64,000 nucleotides of DNA from Selenomonas bovis DSM 23594 (GCF_000381005.1 NZ_KB908381.1:124001-188000), one strand, 5' to 3'; positions 52,674 through 61,747 are shown, counted from the stretch's first letter. Program-made: numbers and translations. The notes: generated by a model not told the origin, from the sequence alone.

Positions 52674-52823
52674 ATCAGTCTCTCCTCCATTCTTTGCCAT
52701 CACTCTAGCGCCCTGCGCTGAAAACACACTGAAAGACGGTTGACCTGGTAGCCCCCAGTGGCAAGCCTCATCATACCGGCCCCTATGGGCAGCACACAAT
52801 GCCGCATCCCCATCCGCACAAAG

Positions 52824-52876
52824 CTACATGCACAAACGTCCACTTCGTGGGCATTGTGCATCGCCCTTACAGTAAA
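52824..52876. repeat. Family B palindromic repeat, copy 2
   Basis: 53 bases matching 17185-17237: arms ATGCACAA/TTGTGCAT, then CGCCCTTACAGTAAA identical. Here the centre folds further as CCAC-TTC-GTGG. It lies directly after the guaB terminator and before the response regulator, in a 293-base gap. Confidence 0.7.
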
Positions 52877-52915
52877 AAAGGCGCTCCCGCCTGCTGGCCT
52901 CCTTGCGGAAACGCC
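52874..52915 (-). terminator. Terminator of guaB
   Basis: Stem GGCGTTTCCGC/GCGGGAGCGCC (11 bp with two G-U pairs) and a T6 tract on the minus strand, about 50 bases after the stop. Confidence 0.8.
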
Positions 52916-52966
52916 TGCACGGCAGAAGCACCTCTTTCCTGCGCAGGTATCCCTGCGGGAATTTTC

Positions 52967-54475
52967 TTATTCGCGGCTGTTGAACTTATTGCGCAGGATG
53001 ACATCATGCGAGCCGCCCTCGACGATCGACGTCGAGGAGACAAGCGTCAGCTTCGCCTTGTCGCGCAACTCAGCGAGATTCAGCGCGCCGCAGTTGCACA
53101 TCGTCGAGCGCACCTTCGACAACGTGATGTTCACGTTATCTTTCAAAGAACCGGCGTACGGTACATAGGAGTCGACGCCCTCCTCGAACGAGAGCTTCTT
53201 CGCGCCGCCGAGGTCGTAGCGCTGCCAGTTGCGCGCGCGGTTCGAGCCCTCGCCCCAGTACTCCTTGTAGTACGTGCCGTTGATCTTGACTTTGTCCGTC
53301 GGGCTCTCGTCGAAGCGCGAGAAATACCGGCCGAGCATGAGGAAGTCCGCGCCCATCGCGAGTGCGAGCGTCATGTGGTAGTCGTGCACGAGGCCGCCGT
53401 CCGAGCAGACCGGGATGTAGATGCCCGTCTCCTCGAAATACTTATCGCGCTCGCGGCAGACATCGATGAGCGCCGTCGCCTGACCGCGACCGATGCCCTT
53501 CGTCTCGCGCGTGATGCAGATGGAGCCGCCGCCGATGCCAACTTTCACGAAGTCCGCACCCGCCTCCGCGAGGAAGCGGAAGCCCTCCGCGTCGACGACA
53601 TTGCCCGCGCCGACTTTGACATCCTCACCGAAATGCTCGTGGATATAGCGGAGCGTGATGCGCTGCCACTCCGAGAACCCCTCGGAGGAATCGATGCAGA
53701 GCACATCGGCGCCCGCCTTGAGCAGGGCCGGCACGCGATCCGCGTAGTCGCGCGTATTGATGCCCGCGCCGACGACATAGCGCTTGCCCTCATCGATGAG
53801 TTCGTTGCCGTTCTCCTTGTTGTCCGTGTAGTCCTTGCGGAAGACCATGTAGCGCAGGCGCTGTTCCTTGTCGACAAGCGGCAGCATGTTGAGTTTCTTG
53901 TCCCAGATAATGTCGTTTGCCATCGAAAGCGTCGTCGTCTCCGCATCGGCATAGACGAGTTTCTCAAACGGCGTCATGAACGAGCCCGCCTTTTCATCGA
54001 GGCTCATGCGGGAAAGACGATAATCGCGGCTCGTGACGATGCCGAGCAGCTTGCCCGTCGGCGTGCCATCCTCCGTCACCGCCATCGTCGAATGGCCCGT
54101 CTTCTCGAGCAGCGCGAGAATCTCACCGAGCGTCGTCTCCGGCGTGATGTTGGAATCACTCGTCACAAAGCCCGACTTATAATTCTTGACGCGCGCGACC
54201 ATCGCTGCCTCTTCCTCGATCGACTGCGAGCCATAGATGAAGGAAATACCGCCCTCCTTGGCGAGTGCGATTGCCATCGTATCGTTCGAGACCGCCTGCA
54301 TGATAGCAGAAACCATCGGGATGTTCATCGTAATCTTCGGCTCTTCACCCTTTTTGAACTTCACGAGCGGCGTCTTCAAGGAAACGTTCGCAGGGATGCA
54401 TTTATCCGAGGAATACCCCGGGACAAGGAGATACTCTCCGAATGTATGCGATGGTTCAGGATAGAAATAAGCCAA
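52967..54475 (-). CDS. guaB: IMP dehydrogenase, Tritrichomonas-like type
   Basis: 502 aa with the complete barrel and CBS pair (about residues 100-220). The catalytic loop is [20 protein letters not shown] with C320, and the flap dyad is R419-Y420 (ARNWQRYD). This is NAD-dependent oxidation of IMP to XMP, the committed step to GMP. The sequence around [30 protein letters not shown] and [10 protein letters not shown] matches, as I recall it, the Tritrichomonas foetus enzyme, whose residues are C319 and R418-Y419, and differs from common bacterial GuaB. Start TTG behind AAGGGG. Confidence 0.94.
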   Translation of the reverse strand: MAYFYPEPSHTFGEYLLVPGYSSDKCIPANVSLKTPLVKFKKGEEPKITMNIPMVSAIMQAVSNDTMAIALAKEGGISFIYGSQSIEEEAAMVARVKNYKSGFVTSDSNITPETTLGEILALLEKTGHSTMAVTEDGTPTGKLLGIVTSRDYRLSRMSLDEKAGSFMTPFEKLVYADAETTTLSMANDIIWDKKLNMLPLVDKEQRLRYMVFRKDYTDNKENGNELIDEGKRYVVGAGINTRDYADRVPALLKAGADVLCIDSSEGFSEWQRITLRYIHEHFGEDVKVGAGNVVDAEGFRFLAEAGADFVKVGIGGGSICITRETKGIGRGQATALIDVCRERDKYFEETGIYIPVCSDGGLVHDYHMTLALAMGADFLMLGRYFSRFDESPTDKVKINGTYYKEYWGEGSNRARNWQRYDLGGAKKLSFEEGVDSYVPYAGSLKDNVNITLSKVRSTMCNCGALNLAELRDKAKLTLVSSTSIVEGGSHDVILRNKFNSRE

Positions 54476-54528
54476 CGAAACCCCTTCTTTCTTTCATACT
54501 TGAAAACTGACGAAAAATTATTGCTATC

Positions 54529-54557
54529 ATTATAAACCGTTTTCGCCAATTTCGCAA
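54529..54557 (-). promoter_or_regulatory. Promoter of guaB
   Basis: -35 TTGCGA (54552-54557) and -10 TATAAT (54529-54534), 17-base spacer, 54 bases before the TTG start. Confidence 0.65.
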
Positions 54558-54594
54558 GAACCCGCGCAAGTATGAACAACGAGACTTCTATGCC

Positions 54595-54933
54595 TTACGA
54601 AGGGAACGCTACCACCAGCAGCATCTTGAAATTCTCCGTACCATGGACAGCATGCGGATGATGCGCTGGCATCACAATGCTCTCACCGGCCTTGAGCGCA
54701 TAAGACTGCCCATCAATCGTGATGCATCCTACACCATCGAGCGCTGTCACCATTGCGTCTCCCTTCGACTCATGTGTGCTGATGCCCTCGCCTTTGGCAA
54801 AGGCAAACAACGTGATGCCAAGTCCCTCGTTCTGTATCAACGTCTTGCTGACTACTTGACCGCTCGCATATGTCACCAAATCCGATAGCCGCAGGACCTC
54901 AGTCTCGGGAATATTTCTCAGAATATTTTCCAC
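54595..54933 (-). CDS. Cupin domain protein
   Basis: 112 aa single cupin barrel. Motif 1 is GEGISTHESKGDAMVTALDG and motif 2 MPAHHPHAVHGTENFKML, supplying His ligands. Such small proteins bind metal and small ligands; this one is of unknown specificity. The start is GTG with AAGGGAG nine bases upstream. Probably monocistronic, between terC and guaB. Confidence 0.88.
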   Translation of the reverse strand: MENILRNIPETEVLRLSDLVTYASGQVVSKTLIQNEGLGITLFAFAKGEGISTHESKGDAMVTALDGVGCITIDGQSYALKAGESIVMPAHHPHAVHGTENFKMLLVVAFPS

Positions 54934-55027
54934 AAAAATGCACTCCCTTCTGAATATGAATCATTGTCTCTCTAAGTATGTCACATTGTTATCAATTCCG
55001 TCGTACCATTTGTTACATTGCAGCGAA

Positions 55028-55720
55028 TCAGACATGCTCCGCACGCCGCGTCTCTTTCCTGTGGCGCACTGCCAGGCCAACAAGCACGACGCCTGCAGCA
55101 AGCGCGACCTGCAGCGTCGATGCCGCCCAGCTGCCTACGCTGCCCGTAAGTGCCGCACCAATAATCTTATCATGCGCAATCATCGAGCCCGCAGTCCAGC
55201 CGAGAAGTCCTGCCCCCGCATAAAGGATGAACGGGAACCGGTCCATGAGCTTTCCAATCAAAGTGCTGCCGCCCACGATAATGGGAATGCTGATGAGGAA
55301 GCCCAGCACGACCAACAAGAAGCTCCCGTGCGACGCACCGGCAATGGCCAGGACATTATCGACGCCCATCGCGGCATCTGCGATGATGATGGTCTTCACA
55401 GCCCCTATGAGACTCTCAGAGGGCGCGACCTGCGCCTCTGTCTCCTCTGGCATCAGGAGCTTCACGGCGATGGGCAGCAGGATCAAACCACCGATTGCTT
55501 GCAGATATGGAACGGTGAGCAACCATACCGCCGCCAGCGTCATCACAAGGCGTATGAGCACCGCACCCCCCGTACCGATGAGGATGACCTTTCTGCGCAG
55601 GTGCGGCGGTAGTTTGTTCGCCGCCATCGCAATCACAACAGCATTATCGCCGCCCAAGAGCAGATCGAGGAGGATCAACGTTCCCAGCGCCATAAAGAAT
55701 TCCACCGACAAAATTTCCAT
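55028..55720 (-). CDS. TerC family membrane protein (YjbE type), Mn-riboswitch controlled
   Basis: 230 aa with about seven membrane segments. The TerC motifs LLDLLLGGDNAVVIAMAANKLP (near residue 20) and IADAAMGVDNVLAIAGASHG (near 125) carry the conserved Asp residues. TerC proteins under yybP-ykoY riboswitches export Mn2+ or help metallate exported enzymes. The ATG at 55720 gives the family start; the open frame further upstream is riboswitch sequence. Confidence 0.92.
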   Translation of the reverse strand: MEILSVEFFMALGTLILLDLLLGGDNAVVIAMAANKLPPHLRRKVILIGTGGAVLIRLVMTLAAVWLLTVPYLQAIGGLILLPIAVKLLMPEETEAQVAPSESLIGAVKTIIIADAAMGVDNVLAIAGASHGSFLLVVLGFLISIPIIVGGSTLIGKLMDRFPFILYAGAGLLGWTAGSMIAHDKIIGAALTGSVGSWAASTLQVALAAGVVLVGLAVRHRKETRRAEHV

Positions 55721-55744
55721 CTCTTTACCCGCCTTTCTCAAGAG

Positions 55745-55768
55745 GATGCTGCTTTTCATCAGCATCCA
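55745..55768 (-). other. Hairpin between riboswitch terminator and terC ribosome binding site
   Basis: Perfect 8-bp stem GGATGCTG/CAGCATCC with an 8-base loop, after the U-tract and just before the GGCGGG of terC. It could affect mRNA stability or translation. Confidence 0.4.
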
Positions 55769-55771
55769 ACA

Positions 55772-55939
55772 AAAAAGAGACTCTCGCATGGTATCCCAAA
55801 AACGGGTATCATGCGAAAGTCTCACCTATCACTTATCCCAGCTACGCCTTGCGCGTCTTCGAGATTCCACCATGATGCTGCTGCCAGCCGCGGGTGCGGC
55901 ATGTATGTTGACAACAGCCGAGAGGCTACTCCCCTTCGC
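55772..55939 (-). promoter_or_regulatory. yybP-ykoY (Mn2+) riboswitch with terminator
   Basis: Minus strand. P1 is GCGAAGG (55939-55933) with CTTTCGC (55820-55814). The conserved loops GGGGAGTAGC and GTCAACATAC and the 3' element GGTGAGAC are present. The P1 3' strand is also part of a strong terminator (arms 55804-55824 and 55778-55798, T6 after). Thus Mn2+ binding, by holding P1, would prevent termination and turn terC on. Confidence 0.93.
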
Positions 55940-55956
55940 TATTCTTTTCTTTTTGC

Positions 55957-55985
55957 AGTCTACCATATCGAACGTCAGATGTCAA
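55957..55985 (-). promoter_or_regulatory. Promoter of the riboswitch-terC unit
   Basis: -35 TTGACA (55980-55985), overlapping the stop codon of the radical SAM gene, and -10 TAGACT (55957-55962), 17-base spacer. Confidence 0.65.
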
Positions 55986-57247
55986 TCTCTCTCCGTCTTC
56001 GACTCGATGTAGTGGCTGAAGCTACCGATGACGAGCTGAGGGAATTCCTGATGCAGTGCGCGCAGAAAAGGTTTCGTACCGAGCGGCCTCTCCTGCTGCG
56101 GCGGCATGATGGCGAGGAACGCATCCGGATCGATGTTCAGGTTCCTCACCTGTATCATCTGAACAGGCAGCTCCCGGAAAAATTTCTGCCAGGCTGCAAG
56201 CTCCTCCGGCCGATCGTTGAAACCGGGGAAATACAAGAGATTCAGCGAAACATAAACGCCACGTTCCAGCGCATAGCGGATAGAGGCTTTGACATCCTCA
56301 AGGTGATAGCTGGCACGATAATACGCGTTATAGCTTTCAGCGCGCGCGCTGATAATGGAAACGCGCAAGCTGTCGAGGCCCGCATCGACAATCTCGCGGA
56401 TGCCCTGCGTATAGCCGGCATTGGAGTTCATGTTAATCTGTCCCCGCTTGGTCTTCTCCCGTATGAGGCGGATACCCGCCGCTATGTTTGCGGCCGCCAG
56501 GCTAGGCTCGCCTTCACAGCCCTGTCCGAAGCTCACGATACCATCCGGTGCGACGGAAAGATGATACACGCCGACCTCGGCAATCTCCTCCGGAGTTGGC
56601 CGGAACGTGATGCGCTGCTGCGGCGAGGGGCAGCATTCTGCCGGCTGCAGAGAAATGCAGCCGAAACAGTTGGCATTGCAGACTGGAGAGGCCGGGATTC
56701 CCACCTCCCAACGGCGATAAAAGAGATTCTGTGCCGTGCAGCAATGCCACTTAAGCGAGCAACCAGCCACCTGTTCCACGATACGATTGCCCGGCAGCTC
56801 TTTTTTCGTCCGCTTGACGAGCTTCTTGAGTTCCGGCGTATTGTAATGCACAGGATCCCATTTATCATTCTCATCCGTGTAGATGGCCGCACAGCATAGT
56901 TCATCGCGATAAACGACGACCGCCGTATAGCCGTAGAGCGGCAGTCGCTGTGCTCCCTCCTCCCGCACATAGGCCGGGAGATAGAGACGCGTATAGCCGG
57001 CAGGCAGGATGGCGGCGACGGCCAGCCCCGTCATGGGGAGCACCTCTCCCTCCGCCGTCTGTCCGACGGCCTGATGCTGCGGTAGGAGCATGAGATCTGC
57101 ACTCTCCGGCAGCGGAATGAGATCCTCCGGGCGGAGCGGGACATTCTCGTTGCCGAGGCGCCCCATACCGCGCAATCCTGCCGCATCGAGGATATTGCCC
57201 TCTTCGTCTGCATAGACGGCCGTAATGAGCTCATCAGCCTGCGTCAT
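55982..57247 (-). CDS. Radical SAM protein of unknown function
   Basis: 421 aa. An N-terminal domain of about 160 residues without known motif precedes the radical SAM core, whose cluster motif is C190-x3-C194-x2-C197 (SPVCNANCFGCIS). INMNSNAGYTQGIREIVDAGLDSLRVSI and FPGFNDRPEELAAW follow the usual TIM-barrel pattern. Extra cysteines (AGCSLKWHCC, PAECCPSP) lie around the motif. It resembles uncharacterised radical SAM proteins of Firmicutes. Its ATG overlaps the pth stop as ATGA. Confidence 0.85.
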   Translation of the reverse strand: MTQADELITAVYADEEGNILDAAGLRGMGRLGNENVPLRPEDLIPLPESADLMLLPQHQAVGQTAEGEVLPMTGLAVAAILPAGYTRLYLPAYVREEGAQRLPLYGYTAVVVYRDELCCAAIYTDENDKWDPVHYNTPELKKLVKRTKKELPGNRIVEQVAGCSLKWHCCTAQNLFYRRWEVGIPASPVCNANCFGCISLQPAECCPSPQQRITFRPTPEEIAEVGVYHLSVAPDGIVSFGQGCEGEPSLAAANIAAGIRLIREKTKRGQINMNSNAGYTQGIREIVDAGLDSLRVSIISARAESYNAYYRASYHLEDVKASIRYALERGVYVSLNLLYFPGFNDRPEELAAWQKFFRELPVQMIQVRNLNIDPDAFLAIMPPQQERPLGTKPFLRALHQEFPQLVIGSFSHYIESKTERD

Positions 57248-57882
57248 CGCGATACCTCCTCTGCCTGGGAGGGCTCGGCTGCCGTTCCCACATGTTCCTT
57301 GCTCTTGCTTTTCTTTTCCTTCTTGGGATTGTAACGGTTCATCGCCTTGTCGACATCTTCCGTCACAATGCACTCGATGGCCGGAACGAGGTAATGGATG
57401 GCCTCGGAGACTTTCGCCGCATCCTCCGGAGGAAACGGTGCCAGCACATGATTCACGACCGTCCAACCAGGCAGAGGACGGCCGATGCCGATGCGTACAC
57501 GAGCGAAATGCTCATCCCCCAGATGCGCGAGAATCGATTTGATGCCATTATGCCCGCCGGAGCTTCCTTTCTTGCGGATACGGATGGTGCCAACGGGAAT
57601 ATCCATATCATCATGCGCGACAATGAGATCTTCCGCCGCCAGCTTGTAAAAATTCATGAGGGGCGCAATCGCGCGCCCACTCTCATTCATATACGTCTGC
57701 GGTTTGACGAGCAGGATTGCCTCACTACCGATGCGCGCTCTCGCGATGAACGCATCATACTTCTCCCGCCACTCAGTGACGCCGAGATGCGCCGCCAGCG
57801 CATCCACCATGAGGAACCCGACATTATGTTTCGTCTGCGCGTACTCTCTTCCCGGATTGCCCAGGCCCGCAATGACCTTCAT
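57244..57882 (-). CDS. pth: Peptidyl-tRNA hydrolase
   Basis: 212 aa. MKVIAGLGNPGREYAQTKHNVGFLMVDAL has the catalytic His and Asn, then KPQTYMNESGRA and VAHDDMDIPVGTIRIRKKGSSGGHNGIKS. It frees tRNA from stalled peptidyl-tRNA. The C-terminus carries a Lys/Glu-rich extension (YNPKKEKKSKSKEHVG) beyond the usual length of about 190. 11 bases after uppP. Confidence 0.97.
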   Translation of the reverse strand: MKVIAGLGNPGREYAQTKHNVGFLMVDALAAHLGVTEWREKYDAFIARARIGSEAILLVKPQTYMNESGRAIAPLMNFYKLAAEDLIVAHDDMDIPVGTIRIRKKGSSGGHNGIKSILAHLGDEHFARVRIGIGRPLPGWTVVNHVLAPFPPEDAAKVSEAIHYLVPAIECIVTEDVDKAMNRYNPKKEKKSKSKEHVGTAAEPSQAEEVSR

Positions 57883-57893
57883 AAAAAGCCTCC

Positions 57894-58742
57894 TCAGTCG
57901 TTCGCTGTCGGATCACCGACCAAGAACATATACGCCGCTACGACGATACCGAGCGCGATGCGGTACCAGCCGAATACTTTGAAATCATTTGTCTTGATAT
58001 AGCTCAAGAGAAACTTAATCGAAACGATCGATACGATAAACGCAGTTGCCATGCCGAGGACGAGGATGAGCACCTCTGCACCCGTATAATGGATGCCGAA
58101 CTTCACCATCTTGAGGAAGCTCGCACCGAACATGACAGGAATCGCGAGAAAGAACGTGAACTCCGTCGCGACATAGCGGCTCGCTCCAAACAAGAGACCG
58201 CCGATGATTGTCGAACCAGAACGGCTCGTGCCCGGCACAAGCGAAAGCACCTGGAAAAAGCCGATGATGAGTGCTGTCTTATAGTCGAGATTCCGCAGAT
58301 CCGTCACGCGCGGGCGGCGACGCTTGTTATAATTCTCAACGACAATGAAGAGGATGCCGTAAAAAATGAGCGTCGTCACGACGACAGGCGCCGTCATCAA
58401 GTGCTCTTCCATGAATTTATTCAGCATGAGACCGATGACAGCTGCTGGCAGAGAAGCCACGATGACCTTCTTCCAAAGCTCGACGGTCTCCCCCTTCTCC
58501 CGGCGCGTCTTCGCAGCAGAAAAGGGATTGAGCTTCTCGAAATTGAGCACGACGACGGCCATGATGGCACCGAGCTGGATAACCACGAGGAACATGTCCA
58601 TGAACTGCTTGGATACCTGCAGTTTGATGAACTCATCTACCAGGATCATGTGTCCAGTGCTCGAGACAGGCAGCCACTCCGTCAGTCCCTCAACCACGCC
58701 GAGCAGTACCGTCTTCAATAGGTCAGCAAACGTAACGTCCAA
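57894..58742 (-). CDS. uppP: Undecaprenyl-diphosphatase
   Basis: 282 aa, about eight membrane segments. Motif 1 VVEGLTEWLPVSSTGHMILVDEF and motif 2 VPGTSRSGSTIIGGLLFGASR are both complete. It recycles C55-PP to C55-P for peptidoglycan and other envelope polymers and gives bacitracin resistance. The start is TTG, with AGGAGG eight bases upstream. A TATAAT -10 lies in the leader. Confidence 0.96.
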   Translation of the reverse strand: MDVTFADLLKTVLLGVVEGLTEWLPVSSTGHMILVDEFIKLQVSKQFMDMFLVVIQLGAIMAVVVLNFEKLNPFSAAKTRREKGETVELWKKVIVASLPAAVIGLMLNKFMEEHLMTAPVVVTTLIFYGILFIVVENYNKRRRPRVTDLRNLDYKTALIIGFFQVLSLVPGTSRSGSTIIGGLLFGASRYVATEFTFFLAIPVMFGASFLKMVKFGIHYTGAEVLILVLGMATAFIVSIVSIKFLLSYIKTNDFKVFGWYRIALGIVVAAYMFLVGDPTAND

Positions 58743-58815
58743 TCTTGTTTCCTCCTATGTGGGCAATATTTTTTGCAACAGCCTTCATTATAGCACAGAG
58801 CCACACTCCATAACA

Positions 58816-58857
58816 TGAAAAATTCAAGGAAGCGCCGAATGAATCAGCGCTTCCTTG
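58816..58857 (-). terminator. Terminator of the aminopeptidase gene, made of a family A-like hairpin
   Basis: Arms CAAGGAAGCGC (58825-58835) and GCGCTTCCTTG (58847-58857), 11 bp perfect, followed on the minus strand by AATTTTTC. The stem and loop (GGAAGCGCTGATTCATTC) match the two ends of repeat A joined together. Confidence 0.8.
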
Positions 58858-58901
58858 AGACTATAGATGAATCCAGCAATGCTGAACACCTTTCCTGTCG
58901 A

Positions 58902-60146
58902 TCATGGCGGAAACGGCGCGAAATTACCCTTGATGAAAACAGGAACTTCCCGCCCATCAGCGCGGCGCTTGCCGACGATAGAGAGATCGTTGCTGCCGAC
59001 CATGAAATCCTCATGCAGCAACGAGTCATTTACGCCGCGGCGCAGCAGTTCCAAGCTCTCGAGCGATGCACCATCCTTCAGGCAGGTCGGATACGCCTTG
59101 CCAAATGCAAGATGGCAAGCGGCATTCTCATCAAAAAGCGTATTGTAGAACAGAAGGCCGCTCCTCGAAATCGGTGAATCATAAGGGACGAGCGCCACCT
59201 CGCCGAGATGGCAGGCCCCCTCGTCCGTCGCTAGGAGTTCCCTCAGCTTCTCCCCGCCGCTTTCCGCATGTGCAGTCACGACGCGGCCATGCTCGAAGCG
59301 CAGGCGCATACCCTCGATGAGGCTGCCCTGATAGACCAGCGGCTTCGTGGCAACGACCGTACCATCCACGCCATCACGATGCGGCAATGTGTATACCTCC
59401 TCGGTCGGCATATTCGCAACGAATGACACACCCGTCTGGGAATCCTCCGAGCCACCCGCCCAAAGATGCCCCTCCGGCAATTCGACGACCAGATCCGTAC
59501 CCAGCCCATTCGTATAGTGCAGGCTTGCGAAATCCTGGGCATTGAGGAAAGCCGCAGCACGATGCAAGAAAGCGATATGTTCCTGCCAAGCTGCGACTGC
59601 ATCCCCGCCACCTATGCGCACCGTCTTCAAGATGGCTTCCCAGAGCCGCTGTTCCGCCTCTCCTGCCACGCAACCCGGAAAGACCTTTGCCGCCCAGGCC
59701 GGTGTCGGCACGGACACGACACACCAAGTATTCTTGTTGCTCATGAGGCGCGCACGGTACTCGAGCAGAGCAGCCCCTGCCGCCTGCTGCGCAGAGGTCA
59801 GCCGCTGTGGCTCAATGTCATGGAAGATTTCCGGATCTCGCGCGGCGATGGACACAAACGCAGCCCCCTGCTCTGCATAATCCGTATAAAACAGGCGCTT
59901 CCACTCGGGAAACTCCGAAAACACAGAACGCGGCGCCATCCCGTATTTGATGTGGTCAGACACCTCATCATTCCAGCTCATGACCACCTCGTGCGCACCA
60001 GCGCGGTACGCCTCCTCCGCGAGCAGGCGCGCAAACGGCGCGCACGTGAGCGGCGTATTGACGACGAGAATCTGGTCCCGTTGCAAGTTCACGCCGACCT
60101 TCACGATCAGTCGGGCATAGGCTCGGAGCAGTTTCTTATCCGGCAT
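58902..60146 (-). CDS. M29 family aminopeptidase
   Basis: 414 aa, the usual length of the thermophilic metalloaminopeptidase family (AmpS/AmpT). LLRAYARLIVKVGVNLQRDQILVV at the start, YTNGLGTDLVVELPEGHLWAGG and FVANMPTEEVYTLPHRDGVDG in the centre (metal ligands), FYNTLFDENAACHLAFGKAYP and a DSLLHEDFMVGS-DLSI type end. It removes N-terminal residues from peptides in the cytoplasm. ATG start after GGAGG. Confidence 0.94.
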   Translation of the reverse strand: MPDKKLLRAYARLIVKVGVNLQRDQILVVNTPLTCAPFARLLAEEAYRAGAHEVVMSWNDEVSDHIKYGMAPRSVFSEFPEWKRLFYTDYAEQGAAFVSIAARDPEIFHDIEPQRLTSAQQAAGAALLEYRARLMSNKNTWCVVSVPTPAWAAKVFPGCVAGEAEQRLWEAILKTVRIGGGDAVAAWQEHIAFLHRAAAFLNAQDFASLHYTNGLGTDLVVELPEGHLWAGGSEDSQTGVSFVANMPTEEVYTLPHRDGVDGTVVATKPLVYQGSLIEGMRLRFEHGRVVTAHAESGGEKLRELLATDEGACHLGEVALVPYDSPISRSGLLFYNTLFDENAACHLAFGKAYPTCLKDGASLESLELLRRGVNDSLLHEDFMVGSNDLSIVGKRRADGREVPVFIKGNFAPFPP

Positions 60147-60190
60147 ATCATGTCCTCCTTCTAGATCAAGTTGCTCTCACATGGAAAACA

Positions 60191-61747
60191 TTATACCGAC
60201 TCTGCTGCCAAATCGCAATCGGGTACCTCCTCGCGCGTCTCTTGTCCCGCATGCGATCTCATATACTGATAAAAGTCCTCCATCGGCATCGGGCGCGCAT
60301 AGTGAAACCCCTGCAAATACGTTGTATCCATGCGATCGAGTGCGAGCGCCATCGCCTCAGACTCAACGCCCTCCGCCGTGATACTGAAACCGAGCTCGAG
60401 GAACGCACGGATCGTATCAGGAAGGAGCGTATTAGGCTGGCTGAAATGCGCCCGCACGAACCCCATATCGAGCTTGATATTGATGAAAGGAATCTGCCGC
60501 ACCATCATGAGATTGGAATACCCGCTGCCATAGTCATCGAGCACGAAACTGAACCCCGCCTCACGCATGCGCGCAATCTGGTTCTGTAACGTATTGAGAT
60601 TGATGATAGACTCTTCAGTAATCTCCAGGTGTAACTTATGTGCCGGCACCTGATACTTCTGCTGGATGCTGATGAAATCCTCCGCGAGATGCGGATTCAT
60701 GCATTGGATAGGCGAGAGATTTATGTTGACCCAATCGAGCTGGAGCATCCTGATGCGCGGCTCGCTCATGAAAGCGCAGACCTTCCGGAACACCTGCATG
60801 CCAAGCTCCGTGATACTACCCGTTTTTTCTGCAAGAGGGATAAACTCAGAGGGCGCGATATAGCCCAGCTTCTCATCATAAATACGCGCCAACGCCTCCG
60901 CGCCAACGATTTTCTGCGTATGCGCATCGACGATCGGCTGGAAAAAGACACTGACATCGTCTTTGGCAATCGCCCTTTTGAGCGCGCGTTTGACAGCCCT
61001 TTCCTGGCGCAAACCATCAAAATACTGACCATCAACGCGAATGGGCGTCTGACTAGGCACCACCGCCTGATCTTGCTGGCGATGCGCAATCTCCAGCGCG
61101 TCGAAAATATCATCCACTGACTCTGCACATACCGAGCTGTCCATGACCGCGCAACCAACGCCGACGAACATCTCCGCCGCATCAATCTGCCAGCTCTCCT
61201 GGAAGCGTCGATAAGCAGCGGCAACGACGCCCGCCTGATCAAATGGTGAAAAAGAAAGAATCACGAACCTGCCGTTACGCAAATAGAACATCGGCTCCTT
61301 GGGAAACGTCTGCTGCAGCCACACGCCAATAAGGCCGAGACACCGATCCATCTGTGCCGCACCATAGAGCTCACGCACTTCTCCATAGCTGTGAATACAG
61401 CAGGAAACGAGCCAGAACCGCCTGCTTTTATTCTCCCGCATCACACGCTCAAATGCCTGGCGATTAAATATCCCCGTACGCTGTTCCATAAAGCGTTCGG
61501 GATTCTGCGCACCAAAATAAAGGCCGAGACTCACAAGCAAAAACAAATAGCTGAGGACATGGAGGACCGCACTGTGCACGAGAACTCCCGCCAGTGTCAA
61601 ACAGAGATTCGCTGCAATCACACTAGCGAAAATCCGACTCTGCCGTAACGGCGGATATTTGCGATGAAAATAGAAGCCAGCCAGCAACACCTGGACCGGC
61701 AAGATCATCGCTGCTATCTCATAAGGATACTCCATCATCCAGAACAA
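60191..61747 (-). CDS. Membrane protein with degenerate GGDEF and intact EAL domain
   Basis: 518 aa from the TTG at 61747, which lies 8 bases after GGGAG (ATG at 61738 is an alternative). Three hydrophobic segments at the N-terminus, then a GGDEF-like domain where the active loop reads LRNGRFVIL, so no cyclase activity is expected. The EAL domain has EALARIYD, NINLSP, LEITEES, LDDYGSGYSN, IKLDMGFV and AEGVES, the catalytic set of a c-di-GMP phosphodiesterase. An extended -10 (TGCTATACT, near 61878) lies upstream. Confidence 0.88.
   Translation of the reverse strand: MFWMMEYPYEIAAMILPVQVLLAGFYFHRKYPPLRQSRIFASVIAANLCLTLAGVLVHSAVLHVLSYLFLLVSLGLYFGAQNPERFMEQRTGIFNRQAFERVMRENKSRRFWLVSCCIHSYGEVRELYGAAQMDRCLGLIGVWLQQTFPKEPMFYLRNGRFVILSFSPFDQAGVVAAAYRRFQESWQIDAAEMFVGVGCAVMDSSVCAESVDDIFDALEIAHRQQDQAVVPSQTPIRVDGQYFDGLRQERAVKRALKRAIAKDDVSVFFQPIVDAHTQKIVGAEALARIYDEKLGYIAPSEFIPLAEKTGSITELGMQVFRKVCAFMSEPRIRMLQLDWVNINLSPIQCMNPHLAEDFISIQQKYQVPAHKLHLEITEESIINLNTLQNQIARMREAGFSFVLDDYGSGYSNLMMVRQIPFINIKLDMGFVRAHFSQPNTLLPDTIRAFLELGFSITAEGVESEAMALALDRMDTTYLQGFHYARPMPMEDFYQYMRSHAGQETREEVPDCDLAAESV

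Noticed and set aside
52799-54535. 578-codon open frame opposite guaB
   Set aside because: Antisense to an intact IMP dehydrogenase, Arg/Ala-rich, no recognisable domain.
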